Assembly (NCBI GenBank): GCA_945876285.1
Contig: CAMCNO010000015.1
Location: 1-61,888 of the forward strand
DNA: 61,888 bases
Direction of reading: 5' to 3'
DNA from: an uncultured Clostridia bacterium
GTDB lineage: Bacteria; Bacillota; Clostridia; Oscillospirales; Oscillospiraceae
The position numbers were made by a program, and so were the translations under genes. Every line of letters starts with the position of its first letter. Positions within the stretch are counted from its first letter, which is position 1. Below, in pieces: positions 16,045 to 26,962 of the stretch. The notes beneath the pieces are model-generated. The model was not told the origin of the DNA. It made no database searches and saw only the letters and a program-made list of their open reading frames with translations.

Positions 16045-16893
16045 TCATCCGGGGTACTTCTCTCCCAGCCGCCGGATCACATCCGCCAGCGCGCTCTCCC
16101 GGGCGTCGGCCACGATGGTGGCTCCGCAGTCCCGGACGATGGAGACGCAGTTGGCAGGAGCAAAGCCTTCTGCCGCCGCGGTGAGCATGGGAATGTCGTT
16201 GGCCTCGTCGCCCACGCAGTAGACATGCTCCATGGAGATGCCCAGCCGGGCCGCCAGACGGCGCACCATACCGCCCTTGTTAGCACCCTTGGCGGTCATT
16301 TCCAGCAGAGTCTGGCCGGAAAAAATCAGCTCATAGTCCCCGCTCCAGCCCTGCTCCGTCAGAAATGCCTTGATGTCCTCCAGAACGGCGTGGTCCGCCT
16401 CGAACAGCAGCTTGCCCAGGGGCAGGGGCACCTCCGGCAGGGACGGCTTCTCCTCCACCGCCACCTTTGTCAGATGCTCATGCTGCCGGGTGATGGCGTT
16501 GGGATGGACGGCATGGATGACGTTGTCGATGTGGTACGCCTCCACCGCCGCCGAGGGGAATTTCTCCAGCACTGCCTGACCCCGTTCCCGGACATTTCCG
16601 TCCAGCATCGCCATTTCCAGGTATTCTCCCCTGGCAAAGTCATACAGTGCTGCGCCGTTGCACACCACGCCAGGGGCGTTCATGGGCACCTTGTCCGCGT
16701 ACTTCATAAACGCCGCCAGCGCCCGGCCGGTGGCGATGGCGAACCGCCCGCCCTCGGCCATGAACCACTCCAGCGCCTCCCGGTTTTCGTCCGAAAGGGG
16801 CGGCACCGGCACGCCGGAGCGCAGGGCCTCCTCCGTGTAAATCAAGGTATTGTCAAAATCGCTTGCCAGCAAAACGCCGTCAAATCTTCCCAT
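16045..16893 (-). CDS. Cof-type HAD-superfamily hydrolase
   Basis: 282 residues. HAD motif I is LASDFDNTLI (about 9-18), motif II lies in AIATGR (about 52-57), and motif IV is YCVGDEANDIPML (about 219-231) after the motif III Lys region (KGANKGGMVRRL). The large C2B cap between motifs II and III marks the Cof/YkrA group, phosphatases of sugar phosphates or nucleotides; the substrate is unknown. The first motif has FDN rather than the usual DxDGT, a common variant. AAGGAAG precedes the ATG. Confidence 0.9.
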   Translation of the reverse strand: MGRFDGVLLASDFDNTLIYTEEALRSGVPVPPLSDENREALEWFMAEGGRFAIATGRALAAFMKYADKVPMNAPGVVCNGAALYDFARGEYLEMAMLDGNVRERGQAVLEKFPSAAVEAYHIDNVIHAVHPNAITRQHEHLTKVAVEEKPSLPEVPLPLGKLLFEADHAVLEDIKAFLTEQGWSGDYELIFSGQTLLEMTAKGANKGGMVRRLAARLGISMEHVYCVGDEANDIPMLTAAAEGFAPANCVSIVRDCGATIVADARESALADVIRRLGEKYPG

Positions 16894-16910
16894 GGTATCT
16901 TCCTTTCCGA

Positions 16911-16944
16911 AAAAACGCCCGCCGCCCGCAATGCGGACGGCGGG
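16911..16944 (-). terminator. Terminator of holB-ricT operon
   Basis: CCCGCCGcCCG / CGGaCGGCGGG hairpin followed on the minus strand by CGTTTTTT. Confidence 0.85.
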
Positions 16945-16958
16945 TTCGTTCTCCGATT

Positions 16959-18224
16959 TTATTCAGCCTTGGGGGCACTGCCGCCCTCGCCGCCCTTGTT
17001 CCGGCGGCGTCCACCCCGGTGATGGGGCCTGCGGCGGCGCTTTACCTCGTCTCCCTCTCCGGCAGCCTTGTTCTCGACCTGAGGCTGCTTGGGTGCCTGC
17101 GGCTTGGACTGCTGCTTCGGCGGGCGGGGCTTCTGGCCGCCCGCCGTCTTCTCCGGCGCGGCCTGCACGGCGGGCTGCTCACTTTTGCCGCCCTTGCCGC
17201 GGCCACGGCGGCCGCCCCGGTGGCGGCGGCGGGGCTTGCCGTCGCCGCTCTCCTCGCTCATCTTCTCCCTGGCGGGCGCTTCCTCCAGCTTGGCGTCCAT
17301 ATAGAACGGCGTGGAGAGGACGGGGGACACCTCAAAGCTCTCCTCCTCATGCTCCTCCACATACCGGGCGGGGCGCTCAGGGATCTCGATGCCCTCCCGG
17401 CTGCCCTTGCCGTTGCGGAGCACGCAGATCTCACAGTTATGATAGCACTTCATAGGCTCATTGGGAGCCGCGCTATCCAGAGAGACCTTCACGGTCTCCC
17501 GCAACAGATCGATGCTCTTGACGTTGCCGGGGCCGTCGGGGGTCTGGACAAAACTCTCCACCTTGGGCATCCGCTTGGCGGCGTCCTCATAGGCGTTCTG
17601 CTCGTACTTCAGGCAGCACATCAACCGCCCGCAGGTGCCGGAAATTTTGGTGGGATTCAGGCTCAGGTTCTGGGTCTTCGCCATTTTGATGGACACAGGC
17701 AGGAAGCTGTCCAGGAACTGAGAGCAGCAGAAGGGCCGGCCGCAGATGCCCAGGCCGCCGATCATCTTCGCCTCGTCCCGGACGCCGATCTGCCGCAGTT
17801 CGATACGGGCCCGGAACACGCTTGCCAGGTCCCGGACCAGCTCCCGGAAGTCTACCCGCCCGTCGGCGGTGAAGTAGAAGATGATCTTGTTGCCGTCAAA
17901 GCTGGCAGAGACGTTCACCAGCTTCATATCCAGGCCGTGGTCCGCGATCTTCTTCTCGCAGATGTCAAAGGCCTCGCTCTCTTTTTTCTTGTTGTACTCC
18001 ACCACCCGGCGGTCATTCTCGGTGGCCATGCGCAGCACGGCGCACAGCGGGCTGACGATAGCGGAATCCGCCACCTCATGGTTTCCCTCGGTGCAGGTGG
18101 CAAACTCAGGGCCCTGGGCGGTCTGCACCACCACCTGGTCCCCCATCTTCACCCGCAGGCCCTTGGGGTCGAAATAATAATTTTTGCATCCGCCCCGAAA
18201 GCGGACGCTGATGACTTCAGTCAA
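16959..18224 (-). CDS. ricT: RicT/YaaT (PSP1-domain) with basic RGG-like tail
   Basis: 421 residues. The core (1-about 270) is the PSP1/RicT protein with its [4Fe-4S]-ligating cysteines in CGRPFCCSQFL (about 161-171) and CGRLMCCLKYE (about 198-208). In B. subtilis RicT acts with RicA and RicF (Y-complex) in mRNA maturation by RNase Y and in sporulation/competence. The start is TTG 18224, overlapping the holB stop (TTGA), with GGAGGG 7 nt upstream. Residues 322-421 form an extra low-complexity, Arg/Gly/Lys-rich tail (PRRRHRGGRRGRGKGG, KRRRRPHHRGGRRRNKGG), absent from B. subtilis RicT and likely RNA-binding. holB-ricT linkage is conserved in Firmicutes. Confidence 0.93.
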   Translation of the reverse strand: MTEVISVRFRGGCKNYYFDPKGLRVKMGDQVVVQTAQGPEFATCTEGNHEVADSAIVSPLCAVLRMATENDRRVVEYNKKKESEAFDICEKKIADHGLDMKLVNVSASFDGNKIIFYFTADGRVDFRELVRDLASVFRARIELRQIGVRDEAKMIGGLGICGRPFCCSQFLDSFLPVSIKMAKTQNLSLNPTKISGTCGRLMCCLKYEQNAYEDAAKRMPKVESFVQTPDGPGNVKSIDLLRETVKVSLDSAAPNEPMKCYHNCEICVLRNGKGSREGIEIPERPARYVEEHEEESFEVSPVLSTPFYMDAKLEEAPAREKMSEESGDGKPRRRHRGGRRGRGKGGKSEQPAVQAAPEKTAGGQKPRPPKQQSKPQAPKQPQVENKAAGEGDEVKRRRRPHHRGGRRRNKGGEGGSAPKAE

Positions 18225-19081
18225 AGGATACCCTCCAATTCAGCGGCGAGAGCGCCCAGCACATGGCCGGGGCCGACGTTGTAGGCGCACTCTCCATGAT
18301 ACTTCTGTAACAATTCTATTGTGGACATGATTTGGGTTTTTGTCAAGTTTTTCGCGAGAAATGGCGCGATTTCCCGGTCCATTTCCCCCGGCTGGCGTCC
18401 GTAAAGGGACAAAAGGGCCGCCGCAAAGGACGCCCGGCTCTGCTCCAGCATGGCGGAGAGCGCCTCCCGGTCCAGCTTTTTCTTCTCCAGCCGCACCGCC
18501 AGCTCGGCCACGGCGCCACGGCGGCGGCTGCCGATGGCCCGGCAAAGGGCCTCAGCCGCCTCGGACGGCTCCCCGTCCTCCTCCGTCCCGGGGCGGAGTT
18601 TTACCTCCACACAGCGGGAGCGCAGCGTCTGGAGCACCTGGCTGGGGTTTTCCGCGCAGAACAGGAACGCCGCGTAGGGCGGGCCCTCCTCCACGATTTT
18701 CAGCAGCACGTTCTGATCCTGCTCCGTCAGCAGGGCGCAGTCCGGGAAGAGGTACACCTTCCGCCGCCCCTCGTTGGGACGGATGTAGGCGTCAGCCCGG
18801 ATAGAGCGTACTACGTCCACTGCAATATTCTTGTGGTCCGGATCCCGGACGGTGATGACATCGGGGTGGATGTCTCCTCCCACCTTCCGGCAGGCGGGAC
18901 ACACGCCGCAGGGCTGTCCCCGGTCCGCCGTACACTCCATGGCCGCCGCCGCGTAGCGGGCCAGGCCCGCCCGGTCGCCGCTGCCGGTGAACAGCAGGGC
19001 GTGGGACAGCGTGCCCCGGCCTGCCGCCTCCCGGATGCGGAGCGCACCGGGGTCTTTTTCCAATGTATCAAACAAGGTCAT
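18221..19081 (-). CDS. holB: DNA polymerase III subunit delta'
   Basis: 286-residue clamp-loader subunit. SHALLFTGSGDRAGLARY holds a degenerate Walker A (as in delta', which does not hydrolyse ATP), CGVCPACRKV is the zinc-binding Cys cluster (about 58-67), and LLKIVEEGP and RSRC are clamp-loader sensor motifs. It acts with tau/gamma and delta to load the beta clamp at the replication fork. AGGAGG precedes the ATG; it is coupled to ricT by a 4-nt overlap. Confidence 0.94.
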   Translation of the reverse strand: MTLFDTLEKDPGALRIREAAGRGTLSHALLFTGSGDRAGLARYAAAAMECTADRGQPCGVCPACRKVGGDIHPDVITVRDPDHKNIAVDVVRSIRADAYIRPNEGRRKVYLFPDCALLTEQDQNVLLKIVEEGPPYAAFLFCAENPSQVLQTLRSRCVEVKLRPGTEEDGEPSEAAEALCRAIGSRRRGAVAELAVRLEKKKLDREALSAMLEQSRASFAAALLSLYGRQPGEMDREIAPFLAKNLTKTQIMSTIELLQKYHGECAYNVGPGHVLGALAAELEGIL

Positions 19082-19106
19082 GGCGGGGCCTCCTTCCAGC
19101 GGTCTT

Positions 19107-19123
19107 CTGTGATTTTACCACAG
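19107..19123 (-). promoter_or_regulatory. holB promoter -10 inside palindrome
   Basis: On the minus strand CTGTG-GTAAAAT-CACAG is a 17-bp inverted repeat that contains an extended -10 (TGGTAAAAT, ending at 19112). A poor -35 (TTCCTT, 19140-19135) is 17 nt upstream. The palindrome is positioned to act as an operator. Confidence 0.45.
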
Positions 19124-19339
19124 CTCTTTTGAAAAAGGAATACGGAAAATGCCGTCTTTGCGGACACGCCCTTCCATATTTCTAACGGTTTCTTGACGGA
19201 AACCCGCCGTTCTCTCGCCCTTTTTCAGGCAACATTTTGCCCCGTGGGAGATATTCTGATACTGCCAGAATACGGTGCGCCGGGGCGCGCCCGCTTTTCC
19301 GCCCCCGCTGAATCCATCTGAAAAAGGAGTGCATGGTCC

Positions 19340-20683
19340 ATGGGTAAAAACGAGACTCTGGAAACACGCGACGGCTTCAACAGCAAGCTGGGCTTTGTCC
19401 TCGCCTGTATCGGCTCCGCCGTGGGTATGGGCAACATCTGGCTCTTTCCCTACCGCATGGCGACCTACGGTGGTTCCTTCCTGCTGGTTTATCTGGTTTT
19501 TGACATTCTCATCGGTCTCTCCGGCGTCATCGGGGAGATGAGCTTCGGCCGGGCGGCCCGCTCCGGGCCTATCGGCGCCTTCGGGACGGCCATGGCCTCC
19601 CGGGGGGAGAACAAGCGCCGGACCGGCGAGATCATCGGCGCCATTCCCATGCTGGGCGCCCTGATGCTGGCCATCGGCTACTCCGTGGTGGTGGGCTGGA
19701 TTTTCAAATACACCTTCGGCAGCTTCACCGGCTCCGTTTTGGCCCCTGTGGAGCCCGGCGAGTTCGGCGCGGCCTTTGGGCAGATGGCCTCTGCTTTCGG
19801 CAACAACCTGTGGCTCATCGTCGCCCTGGCGGTCAACTTCGCCATTATGAACCTGGGCATCGCCGCCGGCATCGAAAAGGCCAATAAGGTAATGATCCCC
19901 CTGTTCTACATCATGTTCATCGGCCTTGCCATCTATGTGGCCTTCCAACCCGGCGCGTCCGCTGGCTATAAGTGGATGTTCACCATCCGTCCCGAGGCCT
20001 TCAAGAACCCCATGATGTATGTCTACGCCCTGGGCCAGTCCTTCTTCTCCCTGTCCCTGGCGGGCAATGGCACCATCATCTACGGCTCCTACCTCTCTGA
20101 CAAGGAGGACACCGTCAGCTCCGCCGTCACCGTGGCGGTGTTCGACACCTGCGCCGCCATGCTGGCCGCCCTGGTCATCATCCCCGCCATGGCCACCACC
20201 GGCGCCATCCTCTCCGAGAGCGGCCCGGGCCTCATGTTCATCTCCCTGCCCTACCTGTTCAAATCCATGCCCGGCGGCCAGATCGTCATGATCGTGTTCT
20301 TCGTGGCGGTGCTGTTCGCGGGCCTGACCTCCCTGGTGAACCTGTTTGAGGCCCCCATTGCCGCTCTCCAGGACCACATGAAGCTCAGCCGGCTGAAATC
20401 CGTCGCCATCGTGGGCGGTATCGGCGTGGTGGTCTCCGTCTGCATCCAAGGCATCGTCTCCCCCTGGATGGACTTCGTCTCCATCTACGTCTGTCCCCTG
20501 GGCGCGGCCCTGGCCGGCATCATGTTCGCCTGGGTCTGGGGCAAACAGGCGGTGGAGGACGCCGTCTCCGTGGGCCGGAAAGTCCGCATCGGCGGGTGGT
20601 ATTATCCCCTGTACAAATACCTCTTCTGCGTGCTGACCGCCGCTGTGTTTATCCTGGGTGCGGTGAATGGCGGCATCGGCTGA
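19340..20683 (+). CDS. Sodium-dependent transporter, NSS/SNF family
   Basis: 447-residue neurotransmitter:sodium symporter-type protein with about 11-12 membrane helices. TM1 carries the Na+/substrate-site signature GSAVGMGNIWLFPYR (about 31-45). GNGTIIYGSYLSD (TM6 region) and LFAGLTSLVN (TM8 region) complete the LeuT-like core. Bacterial members import amino acids such as Leu, Trp or Tyr with Na+; the substrate is not predictable. AAGGAG is 11 nt before the ATG. Monocistronic; the promoter in the 258-bp upstream gap is not clear. Confidence 0.93.
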   Translation: MGKNETLETRDGFNSKLGFVLACIGSAVGMGNIWLFPYRMATYGGSFLLVYLVFDILIGLSGVIGEMSFGRAARSGPIGAFGTAMASRGENKRRTGEIIGAIPMLGALMLAIGYSVVVGWIFKYTFGSFTGSVLAPVEPGEFGAAFGQMASAFGNNLWLIVALAVNFAIMNLGIAAGIEKANKVMIPLFYIMFIGLAIYVAFQPGASAGYKWMFTIRPEAFKNPMMYVYALGQSFFSLSLAGNGTIIYGSYLSDKEDTVSSAVTVAVFDTCAAMLAALVIIPAMATTGAILSESGPGLMFISLPYLFKSMPGGQIVMIVFFVAVLFAGLTSLVNLFEAPIAALQDHMKLSRLKSVAIVGGIGVVVSVCIQGIVSPWMDFVSIYVCPLGAALAGIMFAWVWGKQAVEDAVSVGRKVRIGGWYYPLYKYLFCVLTAAVFILGAVNGGIG

Positions 20684-20706
20684 TCCTTCCACCTCCTGAC
20701 AGCCCG

Positions 20707-20744
20707 GCGGAGCCGGCCCGCGGGCCGGCTCCGCTTTGATTTTG
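20707..20744 (+). terminator. Terminator of NSS transporter
   Basis: 12-bp stem GCGGAGCCGGCC / GGCCGGCTCCGC with CGCG loop, followed by TTTGATTTTG. Confidence 0.85.
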
Positions 20745-20796
20745 TCCTCATTGTTCCCCCTCCGCGGACACTGTGCAAAAGCCATCCTCACTTTTT

Positions 20797-20812
20797 GCGC
20801 AAGCGTTTACGC
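20797..20812. promoter_or_regulatory. LacI/CcpA-type operator 1 upstream of ppdK
   Basis: GCGCAAGCGTTTACGC, matching the AA-n-CG-n-T core of cre/LacI-family operators. It lies about 90 bp upstream of the ppdK -35. Confidence 0.5.
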
Positions 20813-20898
20813 GGAAACTTCGGACTATTTTGGTTAAAATCGCAAGAATTTTGTGAAAATGCTCCATTTTTTGAGGACTTTATTATGGCATTTATGCA

Positions 20899-20927
20899 TT
20901 GTTTTCCAGGGGGCGGCCTATTATAAT
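20899..20927 (+). promoter_or_regulatory. Sigma-A promoter of ppdK
   Basis: TTGTTT (20899-20904), 17 nt, perfect TATAAT (20922-20927). The 333-bp intergene 20684-21016 otherwise contains the NSS terminator and the two operator-like palindromes. Confidence 0.8.
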
Positions 20928-20943
20928 ATTAACGGTCTATTTT

Positions 20944-20959
20944 GAGCAAACGTTTAACC
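20944..20959. promoter_or_regulatory. LacI/CcpA-type operator 2 downstream of ppdK -10
   Basis: GAGCAAACGTTTAACC, centre 147 bp from operator 1 (about 14 helical turns). It is placed just after the transcription start, where a repressor would block transcription; the spacing would allow looping. Confidence 0.5.
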
Positions 20960-21016
20960 TGAACTGCGTTAGCTTTTCTGCCGTTTGGCAGCGACAAAAA
21001 ATACGGAGGAATGAAA

Positions 21017-23644
<2,628 letters not shown>

Positions 23645-23677
23645 GCGAAATTTCCGGCAAAAACGAGATCCGATACA

Positions 23678-23713
23678 AATGCACCCCTGATCCTCATGGA
23701 TCGGGGGTGCATT
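23678..23713 (+). terminator. Hairpin after ppdK
   Basis: AATGCACCCC-TGATCC / GGATC-GGGGGTGCATT stem with TCAT loop and only a weak T-rich tail. Confidence 0.7.
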
Positions 23714-23803
23714 CTATGTAACACCTGTTGGGTCATTTTGCAGGCCGCATGGGCCGAACACGGATGGAAACCGTTCTCTTCATGAAATTATTCCACGTAG
23801 AAC

Positions 23804-23832
23804 TTGCAATTCAAGGTGAGATGTAATATCAT
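23804..23832 (+). promoter_or_regulatory. Promoter of nitroreductase gene
   Basis: TTGCAA (23804-23809), 17 nt, TATCAT (23827-23832), in the 267-bp gap after ppdK. Confidence 0.6.
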
Positions 23833-23911
23833 ATTAAAGTGCAGAAATAGAATAAAGGATGGCGTTTTACGGGCCATCCTGGAGATCTCAAATTGATTAG
23901 GAGGCACATCC

Positions 23912-24778
23912 ATGAATTACAGTGCGCTGATTCAAAACAGAAAATCTGTCCGCGAGTTTGCGGATAAGAAGGTGTCCGCCGCTGCGCTTGCGGAAATCGA
24001 AGCCTATTACCAGAAATCCTGCCAGCGCTTGGTTCCCGAACTGGAGACAAAGCTGTGCGTTTTCGGCGAGGAAGCCAAGGCGGCTCTGGAAGGCGCCGCT
24101 GGTTATGAGAGTTTTCTGGTCGGCGCACCGAACTATCTGGTCCTGCTGTCTGCCAAGGGAGACCAGGCCGGTGAGAACGCCGGTTACATGATGGAGGATC
24201 TGGTCCTGAAGCTGACCGACATGGATCTGGGCTGCTGCTGGCTCACCTTCACCGACAGCGAGAAGGTCAAGGCCGCCTTGAAAATCGACTCCGCGCTGGA
24301 CGTGGCCGCCATCGTGGCCTTCGGCCAGGGTGTCAAGACCACTAAGCGCCTGCGGGTGAATATTCTGAGCATGTCCAACGTGGACATCGGCGCCCAGCGC
24401 CAGTATTTCGCCCCCAAGCATGGCCTGCACGACATGGTGTTCATGGATACCTGGGGCAACTGCGAGGGTGTTGACGAGTACATCGGCTTCTATGACGATA
24501 TGCTGTGGGAAGCGCTCTATGCTGCCGCCCAGTCTCCCAGCTATCTGAACAGACAGCCCTATGGCTTCGTGATCCATGAGGGTCAGATCACTCTGGTGAA
24601 GGTGCCGGACAGCTACACCGACGAGATCGACGGCAAGTTGGGTCTGGGCATCGTGCTGCTGCACTTCTCCAGCACCGCCTCCCAGTGGGCCGGCAAGATC
24701 AAGTGGAGCTTCGGTGCCGATGCCGCGAAGCTCCAGCTGCCGGAGGGCTATGAGGCTGTTGCGTCCTGCAAGCTGTGA
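23912..24778 (+). CDS. Nitroreductase-family flavoprotein
   Basis: 288 residues. NRKSVREFADKKV (about 9-21) is the FMN-binding start of the nitroreductase family, and GYMMEDLVLKLTDMDLGCCWLTF (helix and strand near 90-112) matches the core. The second half repeats elements of the fold (LWEALYAAAQSPSYLNRQPYGFVI), as in the two-lobed 'putative TM nitroreductase' group. The cofactor is FMN; the substrate is unknown. GGAGG precedes the ATG. It heads an oxygen-defence cluster but has its own terminator. Confidence 0.88.
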   Translation: MNYSALIQNRKSVREFADKKVSAAALAEIEAYYQKSCQRLVPELETKLCVFGEEAKAALEGAAGYESFLVGAPNYLVLLSAKGDQAGENAGYMMEDLVLKLTDMDLGCCWLTFTDSEKVKAALKIDSALDVAAIVAFGQGVKTTKRLRVNILSMSNVDIGAQRQYFAPKHGLHDMVFMDTWGNCEGVDEYIGFYDDMLWEALYAAAQSPSYLNRQPYGFVIHEGQITLVKVPDSYTDEIDGKLGLGIVLLHFSSTASQWAGKIKWSFGADAAKLQLPEGYEAVASCKL

Positions 24779-24800
24779 CAGGTCCCGCTTCGCAATGAAC

Positions 24801-24839
24801 AAAAGCCCTGGAGAGGACCTTTCCCTCCAGGGCTTTTTT
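24801..24839 (+). terminator. Terminator after nitroreductase
   Basis: 13-bp stem AAAAGCCCTGGAG / CTCCAGGGCTTTT with T6. Confidence 0.92.
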
Positions 24840-24895
24840 GTTTTCGCATATCAGAAATCAAAAAGAGATGAACAGAGATTCAGAAGGAGCTGCCC

Positions 24896-26191
24896 ATGAT
24901 TTCTCAGGATATTCGTTATGTCGGTGTCAATGACCATTCCATCGACCTGTTTGAGAGCCAGTATCGTGTTCCCAACGGTATGGCCTACAATTCCTATGTG
25001 ATCACCGATGAAAAGATCGCCGTCATCGACTCGGTGGACGCCCATTTCACGGAAGTCTGGCTGGACAACATCCAAAGCGTTCTGGGCCAAAGAACGCCCG
25101 ATTACATCATCACTCAGCACATGGAGCCGGACCACTCCGGCAGCCTCATCCGCTTTCTGGAAGCCTATCCCGCGGCAAAAGTCGTGGCTTCCTCCAAGGC
25201 GTTTGGGATGATTCAGAACTTTTTCAATGTGGATCTCACAGCCCGCCAAATGACGGTAGGTGAAGGCGATACCCTGTCCCTCGGCAAGCACACTCTCCGC
25301 TTCATCGCCGCTCCCATGGTCCACTGGCCGGAGGTCATCATGACTTACGACAGTTCGGACAAGGTGCTGTTCTCCGCGGATGCCTTCGGAAAGTTTGGCG
25401 CTCAGGACGCGGCAGAGGCTTGGGATGACGAGGCCCGTCGCTATTACATCGGCATCGTGGGCAAATACGGCAGCCAGGTCCAGTCGGTTCTGAAGAAGGC
25501 GGCGGCGCTGGAGATCCGGACCATCTGCCCGCTGCACGGACCGGTACTGAGCGAAAACCCGGGCCATTACATAGACCTCTACAACAAGTGGTCCTCCTAT
25601 ACCCCGGAGGAGGACGGTATTCTCATTGCCTATACCTCTGTCTACGGGAATACCCAAAAAGCCGTGGAACGACTGGCGGAAACATTGGAAAAGGCCGGTC
25701 AGAAGATCACGGTTTATGATCTGGCCCGCAGTGATATGTCCCAGGCTGTGGCCGACGCATTCCGGTACAGCAAGCTGGTCCTTGCCACGACCACCTATAA
25801 CAATGACATTTTCCCGTTCATGCGGGAGTTCATCGAGCACTTGACTGCCCGGGGCTTCTGCAGCCGCACGGTGGCCATCATGGAAAACGGCAGCTGGGCC
25901 CCCTCCGCGGCCCGGGTCATCAAGAGCCTTTTCGAAAAGAGCAAGAACCTGACCTTCGTGGAGCCGGTGGTAACGCTCCGTTCCGCTCTGAGCGAGGAGA
26001 GCGCCGCCCAGCTGGAGCTGCTGGCAAAAGCTCTGTGCGGCGAGACCTGTGCTCCCGAGAGCGAACCCTGCGAAAAAAAGAAGTTCGTCTGTAAGATCTG
26101 CGGCTATGTGTATGAGGGTGAGGAGCTGCCCAAAGATTTCATCTGCCCCATCTGCAAGCGCGGGACCGAAGATTTTGAAGAAACCAAGTAA
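24896..26191 (+). CDS. Flavodiiron protein with C-terminal rubredoxin-like domain
   Basis: 431 residues that reduce O2 to water (or NO to N2O) in anaerobes. The metallo-beta-lactamase-like domain (1-about 245) carries diiron ligands His75, Glu77, Asp79 and His80 in HMEPDH, the third His in VHWPEV, Asp in SADAFG and His in CPLHGPV. A flavodoxin domain follows (YTSVYGNTQKA, about 250 onward). The last about 35 residues form a compact rubredoxin-like site, CKIC-14 residues-CPIC, shorter than classical rubredoxin and like that of rubrerythrin. The fusion should pass electrons directly to the FMN/diiron centre. AAGGAG precedes the ATG. Followed 17 nt later by desulfoferrodoxin. Confidence 0.95.
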   Translation: MISQDIRYVGVNDHSIDLFESQYRVPNGMAYNSYVITDEKIAVIDSVDAHFTEVWLDNIQSVLGQRTPDYIITQHMEPDHSGSLIRFLEAYPAAKVVASSKAFGMIQNFFNVDLTARQMTVGEGDTLSLGKHTLRFIAAPMVHWPEVIMTYDSSDKVLFSADAFGKFGAQDAAEAWDDEARRYYIGIVGKYGSQVQSVLKKAAALEIRTICPLHGPVLSENPGHYIDLYNKWSSYTPEEDGILIAYTSVYGNTQKAVERLAETLEKAGQKITVYDLARSDMSQAVADAFRYSKLVLATTTYNNDIFPFMREFIEHLTARGFCSRTVAIMENGSWAPSAARVIKSLFEKSKNLTFVEPVVTLRSALSEESAAQLELLAKALCGETCAPESEPCEKKKFVCKICGYVYEGEELPKDFICPICKRGTEDFEETK

Positions 26192-26208
26192 ATTAGGAGG
26201 AAATCATC

Positions 26209-26592
26209 ATGAGCGACACCAAGTTTTACATCTGTGAGCATTGCGGAAACATCGTCGGTAAGATCCATGACGCAGGCGTTCCTCTGATGTGCTGCGGCCA
26301 GAAGATGAAGGAGCTGGTCCCCGGCACTGTGGAGGCCAGCACGGAAAAACATATCCCTGTGGCCACTGTGGAGGGCAATCTTGTCAAAGTTTCCGTGGGT
26401 GCTGTCGCGCATCCCATGACCGAAGAGCACCTCATCCAGTGGGTCTATCTGCAGACCGCTTCCGGCGGTCAGCGCAAGGTCCTGACTCCCGGCTCCGCTC
26501 CTGTGGTCACCTTTGCCCTGACCGATGATGACAAGCCTGTGGCGGTCTATGCCTACTGCAACCTCCACGGCCTGTGGATGGCGGAGATCTGA
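26209..26592 (+). CDS. dfx: Desulfoferrodoxin (superoxide reductase)
   Basis: 127-residue 2Fe superoxide reductase. The N-terminal Fe(Cys)4 centre I uses CEHC (9-12) and CC (about 28-29). The catalytic Fe(His)4Cys centre II uses HIPV (His48), AHPM, and CNLHGLW near the C-terminus. It reduces superoxide to H2O2 with electrons from rubredoxin, encoded directly downstream. TAGGAGG precedes the ATG; in operon with the flavodiiron gene. Confidence 0.96.
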   Translation: MSDTKFYICEHCGNIVGKIHDAGVPLMCCGQKMKELVPGTVEASTEKHIPVATVEGNLVKVSVGAVAHPMTEEHLIQWVYLQTASGGQRKVLTPGSAPVVTFALTDDDKPVAVYAYCNLHGLWMAEI

Positions 26593-26647
26593 AATCACAT
26601 TCTGGCATTCGATAAATCCCAATATAAAAATGAAGGAGTGTTTTGTT

Positions 26648-26803
26648 ATGAAGTATGTTTGCGATGTGTGCGGTTGGGTCTATGATGAGGCAGCGGGTGA
26701 TCCCGAGCACGGCATTGCTCCCGGCACGAAGTTCTCTGATCTGCCCGCAGATTTTGAGTGCCCCCTGTGCGGAGTTGGCAAGGACCAGTTCTCTGCTGAG
26801 TAA
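26648..26803 (+). CDS. Rubredoxin
   Basis: 51-residue canonical rubredoxin: [13 protein letters not shown], then [19 protein letters not shown], with the four Fe-binding Cys at 5, 8, 38 and 41. Small electron carrier that feeds the flavodiiron protein and desulfoferrodoxin. AAGGAG lies 9 nt before the ATG. Last gene of the oxygen/superoxide defence operon, 55 nt after dfx. Confidence 0.97.
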   Translation: MKYVCDVCGWVYDEAAGDPEHGIAPGTKFSDLPADFECPLCGVGKDQFSAE

Positions 26804-26896
26804 ATCGCCGGGAAGCGGCGGGAGCCCTGGTATCATCAGAAAAATGACTCTCCTTTTGACTGTCAAGTAAAGGGACGCTGGGATCCGGTTGATTTC

Positions 26897-26944
26897 CTCG
26901 CAATATTCGCAGCCGCTCAGGCTGCCATCAAGGAGTCCAAGTAA
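26897..26944 (+). pseudogene. Remnant resembling the 3' end of a PPDK gene
   Basis: Sixteen codons read LAIFAAAQAAIKESK-stop, closely matching the last residues of the intact PPDK in this window (RLAAAQAAIKEG-stop). Upstream bases no longer read as PPDK. It has no start or ribosome binding site and is followed by a good terminator (26963-26996), as a gene end would be. Likely a decayed copy end; chance similarity over 10 residues remains possible. Confidence 0.45.
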
Positions 26945-26962
26945 GACTTCCCAAATACTGAA

